Below are positions 1 through 7,705 of a stretch of DNA of 44,071 nucleotides, piece after piece (position 1 is the stretch's first letter; each line of letters begins with the position of its first letter). This DNA is from Alphaproteobacteria bacterium (GTDB lineage Bacteria; Pseudomonadota; Alphaproteobacteria; Elsterales; Elsteraceae). The position numbers and the translations under genes were made by a program. The stretch spans positions 1-44,071 of the forward strand of contig JAAFIC010000017.1 of the NCBI GenBank assembly GCA_013298565.1, written 5' to 3'. A model generated the notes under the pieces. It was not told where the DNA came from and made no database searches. It saw only the letters and a program-made list of their open reading frames with translations.

Positions 1-2
1 CA

Positions 3-665
3 GCCGCGCAAATCATGGCGGGAGATCTTGTCGTTGGGCATCCGCTCTGGTGGCGCTCGTTTGCGGCAGCGGGCAGTGTGTGCGCGCCCGCGCTTGGGTT
101 GGTTTCGACCGCCCCTTGCCCCCCAGAAACAGCGGCGGCAGTGCGGGCAACGGGCCTTGCGCGCTTGATCGAAATTTATGGCTCGACCGAAACCGCCGGG
201 GTCGGCTGGCGGGAGGCTGGGGGCGGTGACTTCACTCTGCTCGATACGTGGCAGCCGGGCGCAGACGGCAGTCTTGTGGACGATCAGGGGCAGGCGGTGT
301 CTCCGCCCGATTGGCTCGATTGGCAGACGGCGCACAGCTTCACGGTACGCGGGCGCAAAGATGGAATTGTTCAGGTCGCGGGCGTGAATGTCGATCTTAC
401 GGAGGTCCGTACTCGCCTGCGGGCAGTCCCAGGCGTTGCCGATCTTGCCGTGCGCGTGGGGGAGACGGGGCGGTTGAAGGCCTTCATCGTCCCGCACCGC
501 GCGGGGGAGGAGGCTGAGGTGCGACAGGCGCTGCACGCGCAGGCACTGCACTTACCAACAGCAGCCCGCCCGGCAAGCTGGACGTTTGGGGCAAGCCTGC
601 CGCGCTCAGAGGCCGGCAAGCCCGCCGATTGGCCGGTTGTGGCGCGCGGCGGGCCTTGGGATTAG
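3..665 (+). CDS. AMP-forming acyl/aryl-acid ligase, C-terminal part (5' truncated by window edge)
   Basis: This is the C-terminal part of an ANL-superfamily adenylating enzyme. It would activate a carboxylic acid with ATP and pass it to CoA or a carrier protein. The reading frame is open from the window edge, so the N-terminal half lies outside. Visible motifs are the core IYGSTETAGVGWR near residues 57-69 of the visible part, a hinge-like FTVRGRKDG, and LPRSEAGKPADW near the end, whose Lys fits the catalytic A10 position. The GSTET...WR signature resembles the AMP-ligases of aryl-polyene and other lipid-like biosynthesis clusters, but the upstream genes are not visible, so the substrate is unknown. 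Family assignment is firm; the specific role is open. Confidence 0.85.
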   Translation, partial: AAQIMAGDLVVGHPLWWRSFAAAGSVCAPALGLVSTAPCPPETAAAVRATGLARLIEIYGSTETAGVGWREAGGGDFTLLDTWQPGADGSLVDDQGQAVSPPDWLDWQTAHSFTVRGRKDGIVQVAGVNVDLTEVRTRLRAVPGVADLAVRVGETGRLKAFIVPHRAGEEAEVRQALHAQALHLPTAARPASWTFGASLPRSEAGKPADWPVVARGGPWD

Positions 666-687
666 AGCGTTTTCTGTTCGCCGAGGC

Positions 688-1020
688 TCACTCTGCCGCT
701 TTCGGTGAAAAATATTTCTCGAACTTACCTTCGACGTTCTTAAACTCATCGGCATCGGGCGGGGCGGCGACTTGGCGGTTGATGTTCGGCCAAACTGCGC
801 TGTACTCGCGGTTCAACTCGATCCATTTTTCCGCGCGCGGGTCGCTATCGGGCAGAATCGCTTCCGCCGGGCATTCGGCTTCGCACACGCCGCAGTCGAT
901 GCACTCATCGGGATTGATGACCAGCATGTTTTCGCCGGCATAGAAGCAATCGACCGGGCAAACTTCAACGCAGTCCGTGTAACGGCACCGAATGCAGGCA
1001 TCGGTAACGATATAGGTCAT
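688..1020 (-). CDS. fdxA: 7Fe-8S ferredoxin FdxA
   Basis: Small soluble electron carrier of 110 residues, the usual length for FdxA. Cys9, Cys17 and Cys50 fit the [3Fe-4S] cluster ligands. Cys21, Cys40, Cys43 and Cys46 fit the [4Fe-4S] cluster, by comparison with Azotobacter ferredoxin I. The long C-terminal tail ([12 protein letters not shown] region) is typical of the alphaproteobacterial FdxA family. The start ATG is preceded by an AAGGGAG-type ribosome site about 11 bases upstream. The gene faces the AMP-ligase across a 22-base gap and is divergent from the DUF938 gene. The redox partner cannot be told from the neighbours. Confidence 0.95.
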   Translation of the reverse strand: MTYIVTDACIRCRYTDCVEVCPVDCFYAGENMLVINPDECIDCGVCEAECPAEAILPDSDPRAEKWIELNREYSAVWPNINRQVAAPPDADEFKNVEGKFEKYFSPKAAE

Positions 1021-1162
1021 GAGGGGCAGGCTCCCTTCCCGAGCAATCTAGAATAGGTGCGATTCTTATGCACCTTCTTGGCGGGCCGTATCATAGTCGG
1101 CTGGTTTCAGGACACAAGCCCGGCTTCGGCATATCTCAATTCACGGTTGGAATTTGTTAATA

Positions 1163-1792
1163 ATGGATGATTCTCTTGCAAAACGCCTGGCCCAACAAAG
1201 CGCTCCTGCCGCTCTACGGAACCGCGCGGCGATTCTGGACGTTCTCACCCCACACCTGCCCCCCGACGGTCTGGTGTTGGAGCTTGCCAGCGGCACGGGG
1301 GAGCACGCGCTGTTTTTTGCCGAAGCGCTGCCCGCTATAACTTTCCAGCCAACCGATTACGACCCGTCCGCGCGCGCGTCGATAGAGGCCTATGCCGAAG
1401 CAGCGGGCCTGCCCAATCTACGCCCGGCCCTGTTCCTCGATGCAACCCAGCCCGATGAATGGCCGCTGGATCGGGCGGATGGGGTGCTGTGCATCAATAT
1501 GATTCACATTTCCCCCTGGACGGCCACCGTGGGCCTGATCGCAGGCGCGGCGCGCGTGTTGTCTTCGGGCGGCAAGTTGATGCTGTACGGGCCGTATGTC
1601 CGTGATGGGGTAGAGACCGCGCCGAGCAATCTGGCGTTCGACCAGTCGCTCCGCACCCGCAATCCGGCCTGGGGGCTTCGACGGCTGGAGGCGGTGGCGG
1701 AACTAGCCGCGAAAGCCGGGTTTTCAGCCCCGGAGGTAACCGAGATGCCTGCGAATAATCTCACGGTGGTTTTTGTGCGGGGTGTCGGCTAA
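1163..1792 (+). CDS. DUF938 family SAM-dependent methyltransferase-like protein
   Basis: A 209-residue class I Rossmann methyltransferase-like protein of the DUF938 family. Motif I is LVLELASGTGEH at residues 38-49, followed by the family-typical PTDYDPSARASIEAYA and a conserved INMIHISPW stretch. The length is normal for the family. An in-frame TTG at 1154 would add three residues; ATG 1163 is preferred because DUF938 proteins start close to this point, though neither has a strong ribosome site. The substrate is unknown for the family. The gene stands alone, divergent from fdxA. Confidence 0.85.
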   Translation: MDDSLAKRLAQQSAPAALRNRAAILDVLTPHLPPDGLVLELASGTGEHALFFAEALPAITFQPTDYDPSARASIEAYAEAAGLPNLRPALFLDATQPDEWPLDRADGVLCINMIHISPWTATVGLIAGAARVLSSGGKLMLYGPYVRDGVETAPSNLAFDQSLRTRNPAWGLRRLEAVAELAAKAGFSAPEVTEMPANNLTVVFVRGVG

Positions 1793-1863
1793 TCGAGGCT
1801 TTAGAATTGGGCGTATCATGCCAATATGGTGTTATCATGGGTTAGGTTTCGATGGAGGCAGCC

Positions 1864-2064
1864 ATGCGTATTCGTCTCAATCACAAAGAAATCGCGGGCT
1901 ATCATATCATCACGTCGCCCGATATTCGGGGGTTGCATGTAGCCGCCCCATCGCTCGACGATGTTCTGAACGAGCTTCCTAAAGCGGTATCCTACCTGAT
2001 GAGCGTGCGCGGCCTTAAGCACAGTCCCGTTCCATCCGCGATGGAATTCACCGAGGTCGCATGA
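1864..2064 (+). CDS. HicB/DUF1902-like small protein (putative antitoxin)
   Basis: A 66-residue protein with the partial RNase H-like HicB fold: a short beta stretch (GYHIITSPDIRGLHV) followed by a helix resembling the L..L..LP.AV.YLM pattern of HicB/DUF1902 proteins. ATG 1864 is chosen because GGAGGC lies about four bases upstream; an ATG at 1852 would bury that site. It lacks the C-terminal DNA-binding domain of longer HicB antitoxins. The stop overlaps the next start by four bases (ATGA), so the two are translationally coupled. The order is antitoxin-like first, then HicA-like, the reverse of classical hicAB. Function is inferred from fold resemblance and pairing. Confidence 0.6.
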   Translation: MRIRLNHKEIAGYHIITSPDIRGLHVAAPSLDDVLNELPKAVSYLMSVRGLKHSPVPSAMEFTEVA

Positions 2065-2285
2065 TCCATTGTGTCAAACTGGCCGATGTTCGTCGTTGGC
2101 TAATATCACTTGGAATGACGTTGGATTTTAAGCGGGGGCCTACTGAATACTGGCGGAAAGCCGATCAAATCGTCATGCTTCCGCCCGGAAATGTAAACGA
2201 TGATATTCCTGAAGAAGTTCTTATCTCCGCTTTATTAGAAGCGTTTCTTAATCCGCCCAATTTTACGACGCATTGGTGTGATTGA
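2061..2285 (+). CDS. HicA-like small protein lacking the catalytic histidine (putative toxin partner)
   Basis: A 74-residue protein coupled to the HicB-like gene by an ATGA overlap. Its layout recalls the double-stranded-RNA-binding-like HicA fold: an N-terminal helix (VKLADVRRWLISLG), a strand-turn-strand KRGPTEYWRKADQIVMLP, and a C-terminal helix DIPEEVLISALLEAF. In HicA toxins the turn normally reads like GSHHIY, and its His is catalytic for mRNA cleavage. Here the positions read GPTEYW with no histidine. It may therefore be an inactive or functionally different relative. Base composition is visibly more AT-rich than the neighbours, suggesting transfer. The gene is certain as an open frame, but the family call is tentative. 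Confidence 0.5.
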   Translation: MIHCVKLADVRRWLISLGMTLDFKRGPTEYWRKADQIVMLPPGNVNDDIPEEVLISALLEAFLNPPNFTTHWCD

Positions 2286-2427
2286 AGACTTTATAGGGTA
2301 TCCAAGTGGCCAAAGTGTCTTGAGCAATCTATGACAAGACCAAGACCGTCTATGCCAATTCCCCCAAATCCTCATTCGGCCTTGATGAGTTTTTCCACTG
2401 CAATCGTTGCAGCAACCGAAGCTCTGG

Positions 2428-3702
2428 CTAGGCCAACAAAAACCAATCAATCAGAAACAACACCAGCCCCGCCAACGCGCCCACACAGGTGCCATTGATG
2501 CGGATAAACTGCAAATCCCGCCCAACGGCCCCTTCAAACTGTTCTGTTACGGCCCTGTCATCCCAGTGCGCCACGGTTTCGGCGATGTAGCGCACCGCAA
2601 CCGGGCGGTAGCGGGTGATGAGCGCGCGCACGAGGGTTTCGGCCTGAGCGGTCACGCGGGCGCGCACCTTAGGATCGTGGCGCAGCCGGTCGGTGAAGCG
2701 TTGGGCATGGTCTGCGATCAAGGCTTCCAGCGCCGGGCGGGCTGCTGGAAGCCCCGCGCTAATATCGTCCATCACTTGATCCCACAGCCCGGCAAAGCGC
2801 GGCCCGAACCGCTCTTCCGCCAAAAGATAGTCTTTGAGGCGGGCGATATTGGCGGCCCACGCCCCCGACTCCGCTAAGCTATGGGCATTCTGGAGAAGAT
2901 AGGCATGGGCCTGATAGCGTAACGGGCTGCCGGGCGTGCGGAGTTCTTCCAGCCGGGTCACAGCATCGGCCAAAATCGCGTCAGCCAGTTCGTCGGCGAG
3001 CCATTTGGCGATTTTACCGTCGGCCAGCGATTTCGTGTCGAGGCGCAGCAGGCGGGTTAGGCCGCTGTCCATCTGCCCAGCGAGATAGGTCACGGCGCGC
3101 TCTTGCAGAAAGGCTTTGATGCGCGGTGCTTCCGCTGCGAGTTTGGTTAAGGCCCAATCGGCGGCCTTATCGAGCAAGGGTAGGTGGCCGCCGTGCTCCA
3201 CCAGCCCAACAAGCCCGCGCTGCGTGATCCCGGCAAAATCCTGCCCGCGCAACCAGTCCGCCACTTTGGCCTGAACCGGGTCGCGTACGGGTGGGTCTTT
3301 CAGCGCGGCCACCACGCCCGGCAAGACCGAGAGAGCGGCAGCAGAAATCCCGCTCCGCACCTCGGGGTCATCAAGCCACGTCGCAAGCTGCCCTGGCAAA
3401 TCGGCCTCGGTCAGCTTTTGAGCGAGGGTATCTGGATCGAGAAACTTCTCCCCCACAAACTGCCCCAGCCGCGCGCCGATGCGGGCCTTATTGCGCGGTA
3501 GCAGGCCCGTATGGGGAATCGGTAGCCCCAGGGGGCGTTTGAACAGGGCCGTGACGGCGAACCAATCAGCGAGTGCGCCAATCGTCGCCGCTTCCGCCGC
3601 CGCCCGCGCGGCCAGAATCCACACATTCGGCGCGGGCCAAAAGCTGAGGCCGACGAAGAGACTGGCCGAGCCGACCAAAAGCCCGGTTGCCCAGCCTTTC
3701 AT
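2428..3702 (-). CDS. DUF445 (YjiN-like) membrane-anchored protein
   Basis: About 424 residues matching DUF445/YjiN: an N-terminal hydrophobic segment (roughly residues 5-25) followed by the family signature AAEAATIGALADWFAV and LFKRPLGLPIPHTGLLP, a long helical central region, and a C-terminal membrane segment ending LVLFLIDWFLL. The protein is probably an inner-membrane protein with a large helical domain between two end anchors; its biochemical role is not known. A TTG at 3708 also opens the frame, but ATG 3702 is the likelier start. It begins only nine bases after the AMP nucleosidase stop, so the two are probably co-transcribed. Confidence 0.85.
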   Translation of the reverse strand: MKGWATGLLVGSASLFVGLSFWPAPNVWILAARAAAEAATIGALADWFAVTALFKRPLGLPIPHTGLLPRNKARIGARLGQFVGEKFLDPDTLAQKLTEADLPGQLATWLDDPEVRSGISAAALSVLPGVVAALKDPPVRDPVQAKVADWLRGQDFAGITQRGLVGLVEHGGHLPLLDKAADWALTKLAAEAPRIKAFLQERAVTYLAGQMDSGLTRLLRLDTKSLADGKIAKWLADELADAILADAVTRLEELRTPGSPLRYQAHAYLLQNAHSLAESGAWAANIARLKDYLLAEERFGPRFAGLWDQVMDDISAGLPAARPALEALIADHAQRFTDRLRHDPKVRARVTAQAETLVRALITRYRPVAVRYIAETVAHWDDRAVTEQFEGAVGRDLQFIRINGTCVGALAGLVLFLIDWFLLA

Positions 3703-3711
3703 CGCCAATGC

Positions 3712-5187
3712 CTAGCGGAAACTGGGTTCATCGAAGCTCCGTAATTTGCGGGAGTGCAGTTTGCGAACCCCCTCGGCCCGGAGAATATCGACCGTCTCGA
3801 TGCCGATTTCCAGATGCTGTGAAATCCGCTCCCGGTACATCGCGTTGGCCATGCCGCGTAGCTTGATTTCGCCATGCAAAGGCTTGTCCGACACACAGAG
3901 CAAGGTTCCATAGGGCACGCGGAAGCGGAAACCGTTGGCGGCAATGGTCGCCGATTCCATATCGACGGCAATAGCGCGAGACTGATTGAGGCGCGCGTAA
4001 ATATCCTTATAGCGCAGCTCCCAGTTCCGATTGTCGGTGGTCAACACTGAACCTGTCCGCAGGCGGCTTTTGAGATCGGCCCCGTCCAGCCCCGTGATTT
4101 TGGCGACGGCTTTTTGAAGCGCCACTTGCACTTCCGCAATCGGTGGCACCGGCACGAAGGGCGGCAGGTCGTTATCCAGCACTTGATCGTCGCGCACGTA
4201 GCCGTGGGCCAGCACGTAATCGCCCAAGAACTGACTGCGGCGTAGCCCCGCGCAATGGCCCAGCATCAACCAGCAGTGCGGGCGCAACACCGCGAGATGA
4301 TCGGTGATGGTTTTGGCATTCGAGGGGCCAACCCCGATATTGATGAGCGTAATCCCCAGCTTATCGGGCCGGGTAAGATGATAGGCCGGCATCTGCGGCA
4401 GGTTCACCAAGGGCGCGCCGCTGGCCGGCAAGTCGGTCAGGCGCGGGTTGGGGGTGAACACGTCGCCCGGCTCGACAAAACTATCGTAGGTCTCGCCGTT
4501 TTGAACCTCGCGTTGGGCGTAGGCGCAAAACTCATCCACATAGCGCTGATAGTTGGTGAGCAACACGAAGCGCTGAAAATGCTTTGGTGCGGTAGCGCTG
4601 TAATGGCTGAGGCGGGCAATCGAATAATCAACCCGTTCCGCCGTGAAGAGCGATAGCGGGCGCGGCAGATCATCGGCGGGCAGGTAGGTTCCGTTGGCGA
4701 TGCTATCGTCGATCACCGCCAGATCGGGCAGCGCGAAATACTGCGTCATTTCCCGCACTTGAGTTTCGGTCACGTCCGCTGTGGCGTTTTCGATCACGAA
4801 GGGCAGCGGAATGGCCCGGCGGCTCGTGCCGACATAGACCGGCACCTGATGATGTTGCAGCAGCAACGCAATCTGATCGCGGTAATAATCCGCCAACAGG
4901 GCAGGGCGGGTTAGGGTCGTGCCATAGGCACCGGGATCGACCGCAGCCCCATAGGCGAAGCGCGCGTCCAGGTGCAAGTCGGCGGCAGTCACCGTAATGC
5001 CAAGATAGGGATAGCGGGCAACGCGGGGGGCATTGGCCTCGCCCTTCGCGAGCGCCGCAAAGCCTGCGCGAATACTCTGCGCCGACTGTTCGTAAATTTC
5101 CGAAATCCGTGCTAGGGCAGCATCGGCATCGGTAAAGCCCTCTAAACCGTCGGCGACGGCTGCGTGTGGAGTCCGAGGATCCATCAT
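3712..5187 (-). CDS. amn: AMP nucleosidase
   Basis: A 491-residue enzyme that hydrolyses AMP to adenine and ribose 5-phosphate, helping to set adenylate levels. The N-terminal AMP-nucleosidase domain covers about residues 20-190, and a PNP/UDP-phosphorylase-like catalytic domain runs from about 275 to 470. Key stretches are NIGVGPSNAKTITDHLAVLR at 283-302, LGHCAGLRRSQ at 309-319, AVDMESATIAANGF at 407-420 and CVSDKPLHGEIK at 431-442. The length matches bacterial Amn. It is divergent from the SYLF gene and reads into the DUF445 gene with a nine-base gap. Confidence 0.96.
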   Translation of the reverse strand: MMDPRTPHAAVADGLEGFTDADAALARISEIYEQSAQSIRAGFAALAKGEANAPRVARYPYLGITVTAADLHLDARFAYGAAVDPGAYGTTLTRPALLADYYRDQIALLLQHHQVPVYVGTSRRAIPLPFVIENATADVTETQVREMTQYFALPDLAVIDDSIANGTYLPADDLPRPLSLFTAERVDYSIARLSHYSATAPKHFQRFVLLTNYQRYVDEFCAYAQREVQNGETYDSFVEPGDVFTPNPRLTDLPASGAPLVNLPQMPAYHLTRPDKLGITLINIGVGPSNAKTITDHLAVLRPHCWLMLGHCAGLRRSQFLGDYVLAHGYVRDDQVLDNDLPPFVPVPPIAEVQVALQKAVAKITGLDGADLKSRLRTGSVLTTDNRNWELRYKDIYARLNQSRAIAVDMESATIAANGFRFRVPYGTLLCVSDKPLHGEIKLRGMANAMYRERISQHLEIGIETVDILRAEGVRKLHSRKLRSFDEPSFR

Positions 5188-5292
5188 CGTCTTTCTCTCT
5201 TTTTGTTTCAGTGTCGTTCTATAACATCGAAACGGGGTGCTGTTAACCCGCCGCTAGCAATCGAGACTGACCCAAAAAACGTGTGAGCGCGT

Positions 5293-5318
5293 TGAACCTA
5301 TTGGCACCTTCAAGCGTT
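5293..5318 (+). promoter_or_regulatory. Candidate EcfG-type general-stress promoter of the SYLF gene
   Basis: TGAACC at 5293-5298 and CGTT at 5315-5318 are separated by exactly 16 bases. The alphaproteobacterial EcfG/PhyR-regulon consensus is GGAAC(C) with a 16-17 base spacer and CGTT, so there is one mismatch. Transcription would start near 5325 and give a leader of about 80 bases before ATG 5405. This is a pattern match only. Confidence 0.5.
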
Positions 5319-5404
5319 CTCATATCCAGATGCCTTATATTCGTCTCATTACTAGGCTAATAAAACGCAGTCTAAGAGATGCAGTCCGTTCAAGGAGAAG
5401 AGCA

Positions 5405-6082
5405 ATGTTCCGCATAACCGCCCTGGCCGCGAGCCTGATGCTTGGCCTGATGATGGTCGTAAAGCCCGTGATGGCCAACGATCAGCAGGAGCTGGTGGAT
5501 CGCGCTAAGATTAGCGTTGATAGCCTGCGCTCCGATCCAAACCTGGGGAAGCCGATCAATCATCTCTTGAAGCGCGCTTATGGCGTGATGGTGTTCCCGA
5601 ACCTCTTCAAGGCCGGGTTTATTCTGGGCGGTGAGGGCGGTAACGGCGTGTTGATGGTGAAGGGGCCGGACGGCACTTGGTCCTCGCCCGCTTTCTTCGG
5701 CATGGGGTCCGGCTCCGTCGGCCTGCAAATCGGCGTGCAGCAGTCGGAAGTCATGCTCATTATTATGAACGAGGGCGGCCTTCGCAAAATTCTTAATAAT
5801 TCGATGAAGCTCGGGGTTGATGCGTCGGTCGCCGTCGGCCCCGTGGGCGCGGGCATCGAAGCCTCGACCACCGCCAATATGTCGTCGGATGTCTATAGTT
5901 ACAGCAAGGCCGCTGGTTTGTTCGGCGGTGGGTCGTTTGAAGGCAGCGTGCTGTCGCCGCGTGAGGAGTGGAACACGGCGTATTACGGCAGCGGTTCGAC
6001 CACGCGGGCGATTGTGGTGGAGCGTAAGTTCGAGAATTATGGCTCCAACCCCTTAAAGGCCGCCCTTAACAGCAAAGAATAA
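5405..6082 (+). CDS. Secreted SYLF-domain (Ysc84-like) lipid-binding protein
   Basis: A 225-residue protein with an N-terminal signal peptide (MFRITALAASLMLGLMMVV, probable cleavage after PVMA) and a SYLF domain filling the rest. Typical segments are AYGVMVFPNLFKAGFILGG, GFFGMGSGS-like FFGMGSGSVGLQIGVQ, and VGAGIEASTTANMSSDVYSY. SYLF domains bind phosphoinositides in eukaryotes; the bacterial exported forms are poorly characterised and probably act at the envelope. ATG 5405 is chosen because AAGGAG precedes it; an upstream in-frame ATG at 5330 would add 25 basic residues in front of the signal peptide. A probable EcfG promoter upstream suggests stress induction. Confidence 0.88.
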   Translation: MFRITALAASLMLGLMMVVKPVMANDQQELVDRAKISVDSLRSDPNLGKPINHLLKRAYGVMVFPNLFKAGFILGGEGGNGVLMVKGPDGTWSSPAFFGMGSGSVGLQIGVQQSEVMLIIMNEGGLRKILNNSMKLGVDASVAVGPVGAGIEASTTANMSSDVYSYSKAAGLFGGGSFEGSVLSPREEWNTAYYGSGSTTRAIVVERKFENYGSNPLKAALNSKE

Positions 6083-6084
6083 TG

Positions 6085-6121
6085 CCCCCGGCCCTGATGC
6101 TGGTGGCGCAAACACCGGGGG
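6085..6121 (+). promoter_or_regulatory. Hairpin whose 3' arm covers part of the next gene's ribosome site
   Basis: CCCCCGG at 6085-6091 is complementary to CCGGGGG at 6115-6121. The 3' arm overlaps the G-rich ribosome site before ATG 6126. It could limit translation of the downstream gene, or be a weak intergenic stem between two co-oriented genes. No T-tract follows, so it is not an intrinsic terminator. Confidence 0.3.
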
Positions 6122-6125
6122 TAGG

Positions 6126-6998
6126 ATGACCCGCTTCGATACGTTGGTAATGATTGATTGGAGCGCAGCCGCCACACCAAAAACGGGCGCAGATAGCCTG
6201 TGGATGGCGGTGCTTCGGCAGGGGGAGAGCGTGCGCCTGTGGAATCCACCGACTCGCGCCGCCCTTTATGCCGATCTCGTGACGCTCCTCACTGGGGAAG
6301 CTCAGGCCGGGCGGCGGGTGCTGGCGGGGTTCGATTTCGCCTTCGCCTATCCTGCCGGGTTGGCCCGCGCGCTTCAGCTCGATGGGCCGCCGTGGTCGGC
6401 AATTTGGGCTTTGTTGGCGCGCGCCATTCACGATGGGCCGGACAATAGCAACAACCGCTTTACGGTGGCAGCAGCCCTCAACCGCCGCATCGGGGCCGCG
6501 CCGGGGCCGTTTTGGGCGTGCCCACCGAAAGCCGCGCGCCCGGATCTCACCTCTACCCGCCCACCGTGGAACCCGGCTTGGGGGCTAACCGAAACGCGGC
6601 TAACGGAAAAGCTCGGCAAGGCCCATTCCCCGTGGAAGCTCTATACCACCGGCAGCGTTGGCGGGCAGAGCTTGATGGGCATTCCTTTCCTCTACCGATT
6701 GCGCCACGACCCCAGCCTTGCGCCGCACTGCCGCGTTTGGCCGTTCGAGACCGGCTTTGTCGTTCCTTGCGCGCAGATTACCCTTACCGAAATTTTCCCC
6801 TCGCTCCTCCCCGTTCCCGCTGAACGGCCCGATTTGGGGGCCGCCGGGCGGGTGAAGGACGCGCGGCAAGTGGCGGGGCTGTGCGATTGGGCGGCGCAAA
6901 CCGATCTCGCCCCCTATTTCACGCTCGACGGCCTGCCTGGATCGGACCGGGAGCGCGTTCAGCGGGAAGAAGGGTGGATTTTTGGGGTTTTGCCCTAA
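6126..6998 (+). CDS. Uncharacterised RNase H-like (DUF429-like) protein
   Basis: A 290-residue cytoplasmic protein that I cannot place firmly. It opens with a strand carrying MIDWSAAATPKTG, has a second acidic strand LAGFDFAFAYP near residue 65, a conserved-looking FWACPPK and TGSVGGQSLMGIPFLYRL in the middle, and RVWPFETGF later. Acidic residues in the first, second and a late strand are what DUF429 and related RNase H-fold proteins show, so an RNase H-like core is suggested. Some alphaproteobacterial homologues carry names linked to cofactor synthesis, which I would not trust. It starts 43 bases after the SYLF gene and may share its transcript. Confidence 0.45.
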   Translation: MTRFDTLVMIDWSAAATPKTGADSLWMAVLRQGESVRLWNPPTRAALYADLVTLLTGEAQAGRRVLAGFDFAFAYPAGLARALQLDGPPWSAIWALLARAIHDGPDNSNNRFTVAAALNRRIGAAPGPFWACPPKAARPDLTSTRPPWNPAWGLTETRLTEKLGKAHSPWKLYTTGSVGGQSLMGIPFLYRLRHDPSLAPHCRVWPFETGFVVPCAQITLTEIFPSLLPVPAERPDLGAAGRVKDARQVAGLCDWAAQTDLAPYFTLDGLPGSDRERVQREEGWIFGVLP

Positions 6999-7705
6999 TA
7001 GGCTGTTATTGGGCAGAAGACGTTCTCGGTAAAGATGTTTTTAATGCCAAAACTTGGCTTAGAGTTGCGTGCGATTAACCGGACTCGGCTCTAAAAGCAG
7101 CATCAGGCGTGTTTGACACGCCAAGCGTGTCGGGTGAGGTTGCGGCCAAGGGCGCGGATGCGCCCGGCCAAGCGCTTGGCGTGTCAAACGTACCGGGCGG
7201 TGAGGGCTAAGATAAAACTAGAGCGTCTTGCGTCAACCTTTACGCAAGACGCTCTAAAGCGTAAGCGGCGGGGGTAACCCCGCCATCTGTTTGGCTCCCA
7301 ATCGAATCCGACACACAGAACCGGTGTCTGCTGTGACAAGATTATCGTTAAATCATTAAAAAAACTCTTATGGATGAATATGCTGCCCTAATTTACAACC
7401 AAGCGCTACAACCGGAACCGCGATGCTGTCATCCGAAAATTCTTCGGATGACACTATAAACTGTAGATATTTTAAGAAGCTGCACGGACATGCGTTCGGC
7501 AGAATTTACGCTTAGAGGCGTATTAGCTTAGGGGGGCAAGAATTATCTTGTTTTCCTTGAGTTTTTGGTTGGGTTGCGGCATTGTGGCGCACACATTGGT
7601 GTGCGGGCTTGCTTGTCCTGTTTCCAGGATGCTCTTTTAGTTTAGGGGCTTTCTTTAGGATTAAGAGGTTTGCACTGAATCAAATGACAATAGGAACCTC
7701 GGATA
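6999..7705. other. 707-base gene-free, hairpin-rich region
   Basis: No convincing coding frame is present on either strand. The left third holds one copy of the dispersed repeat (7087-7256). Further right are perfect stems: 7267-7273 with 7278-7284 closing a GTAA tetraloop; 7427-7437 with 7443-7453 (11 base pairs, 5-base loop); 7588-7594 with 7599-7605 (7 base pairs, ATTG loop); and 7616-7620 with 7625-7629 followed by a T-rich stretch. The right half is more AT-rich. It could hold a small RNA or a long regulated leader for the RHH gene; the sequence alone does not decide. Confidence 0.5.
7087..7256. repeat. Dispersed intergenic hairpin repeat, copy 1 (long form)
   Basis: The core 7144-7166 and the tail from about 7200 to 7256 recur almost identically at 28556-28578 and 28584-28639. 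The tail ends in a perfect 15-base inverted repeat (7219-7233 with 7242-7256, 8-base loop). This copy also has a perfect 17-base inverted repeat, 7111-7127 with 7173-7189, enclosing the core; that repeat is absent from copy 2. No coding capacity is seen, so it is probably a small non-autonomous palindromic element. Confidence 0.75.
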
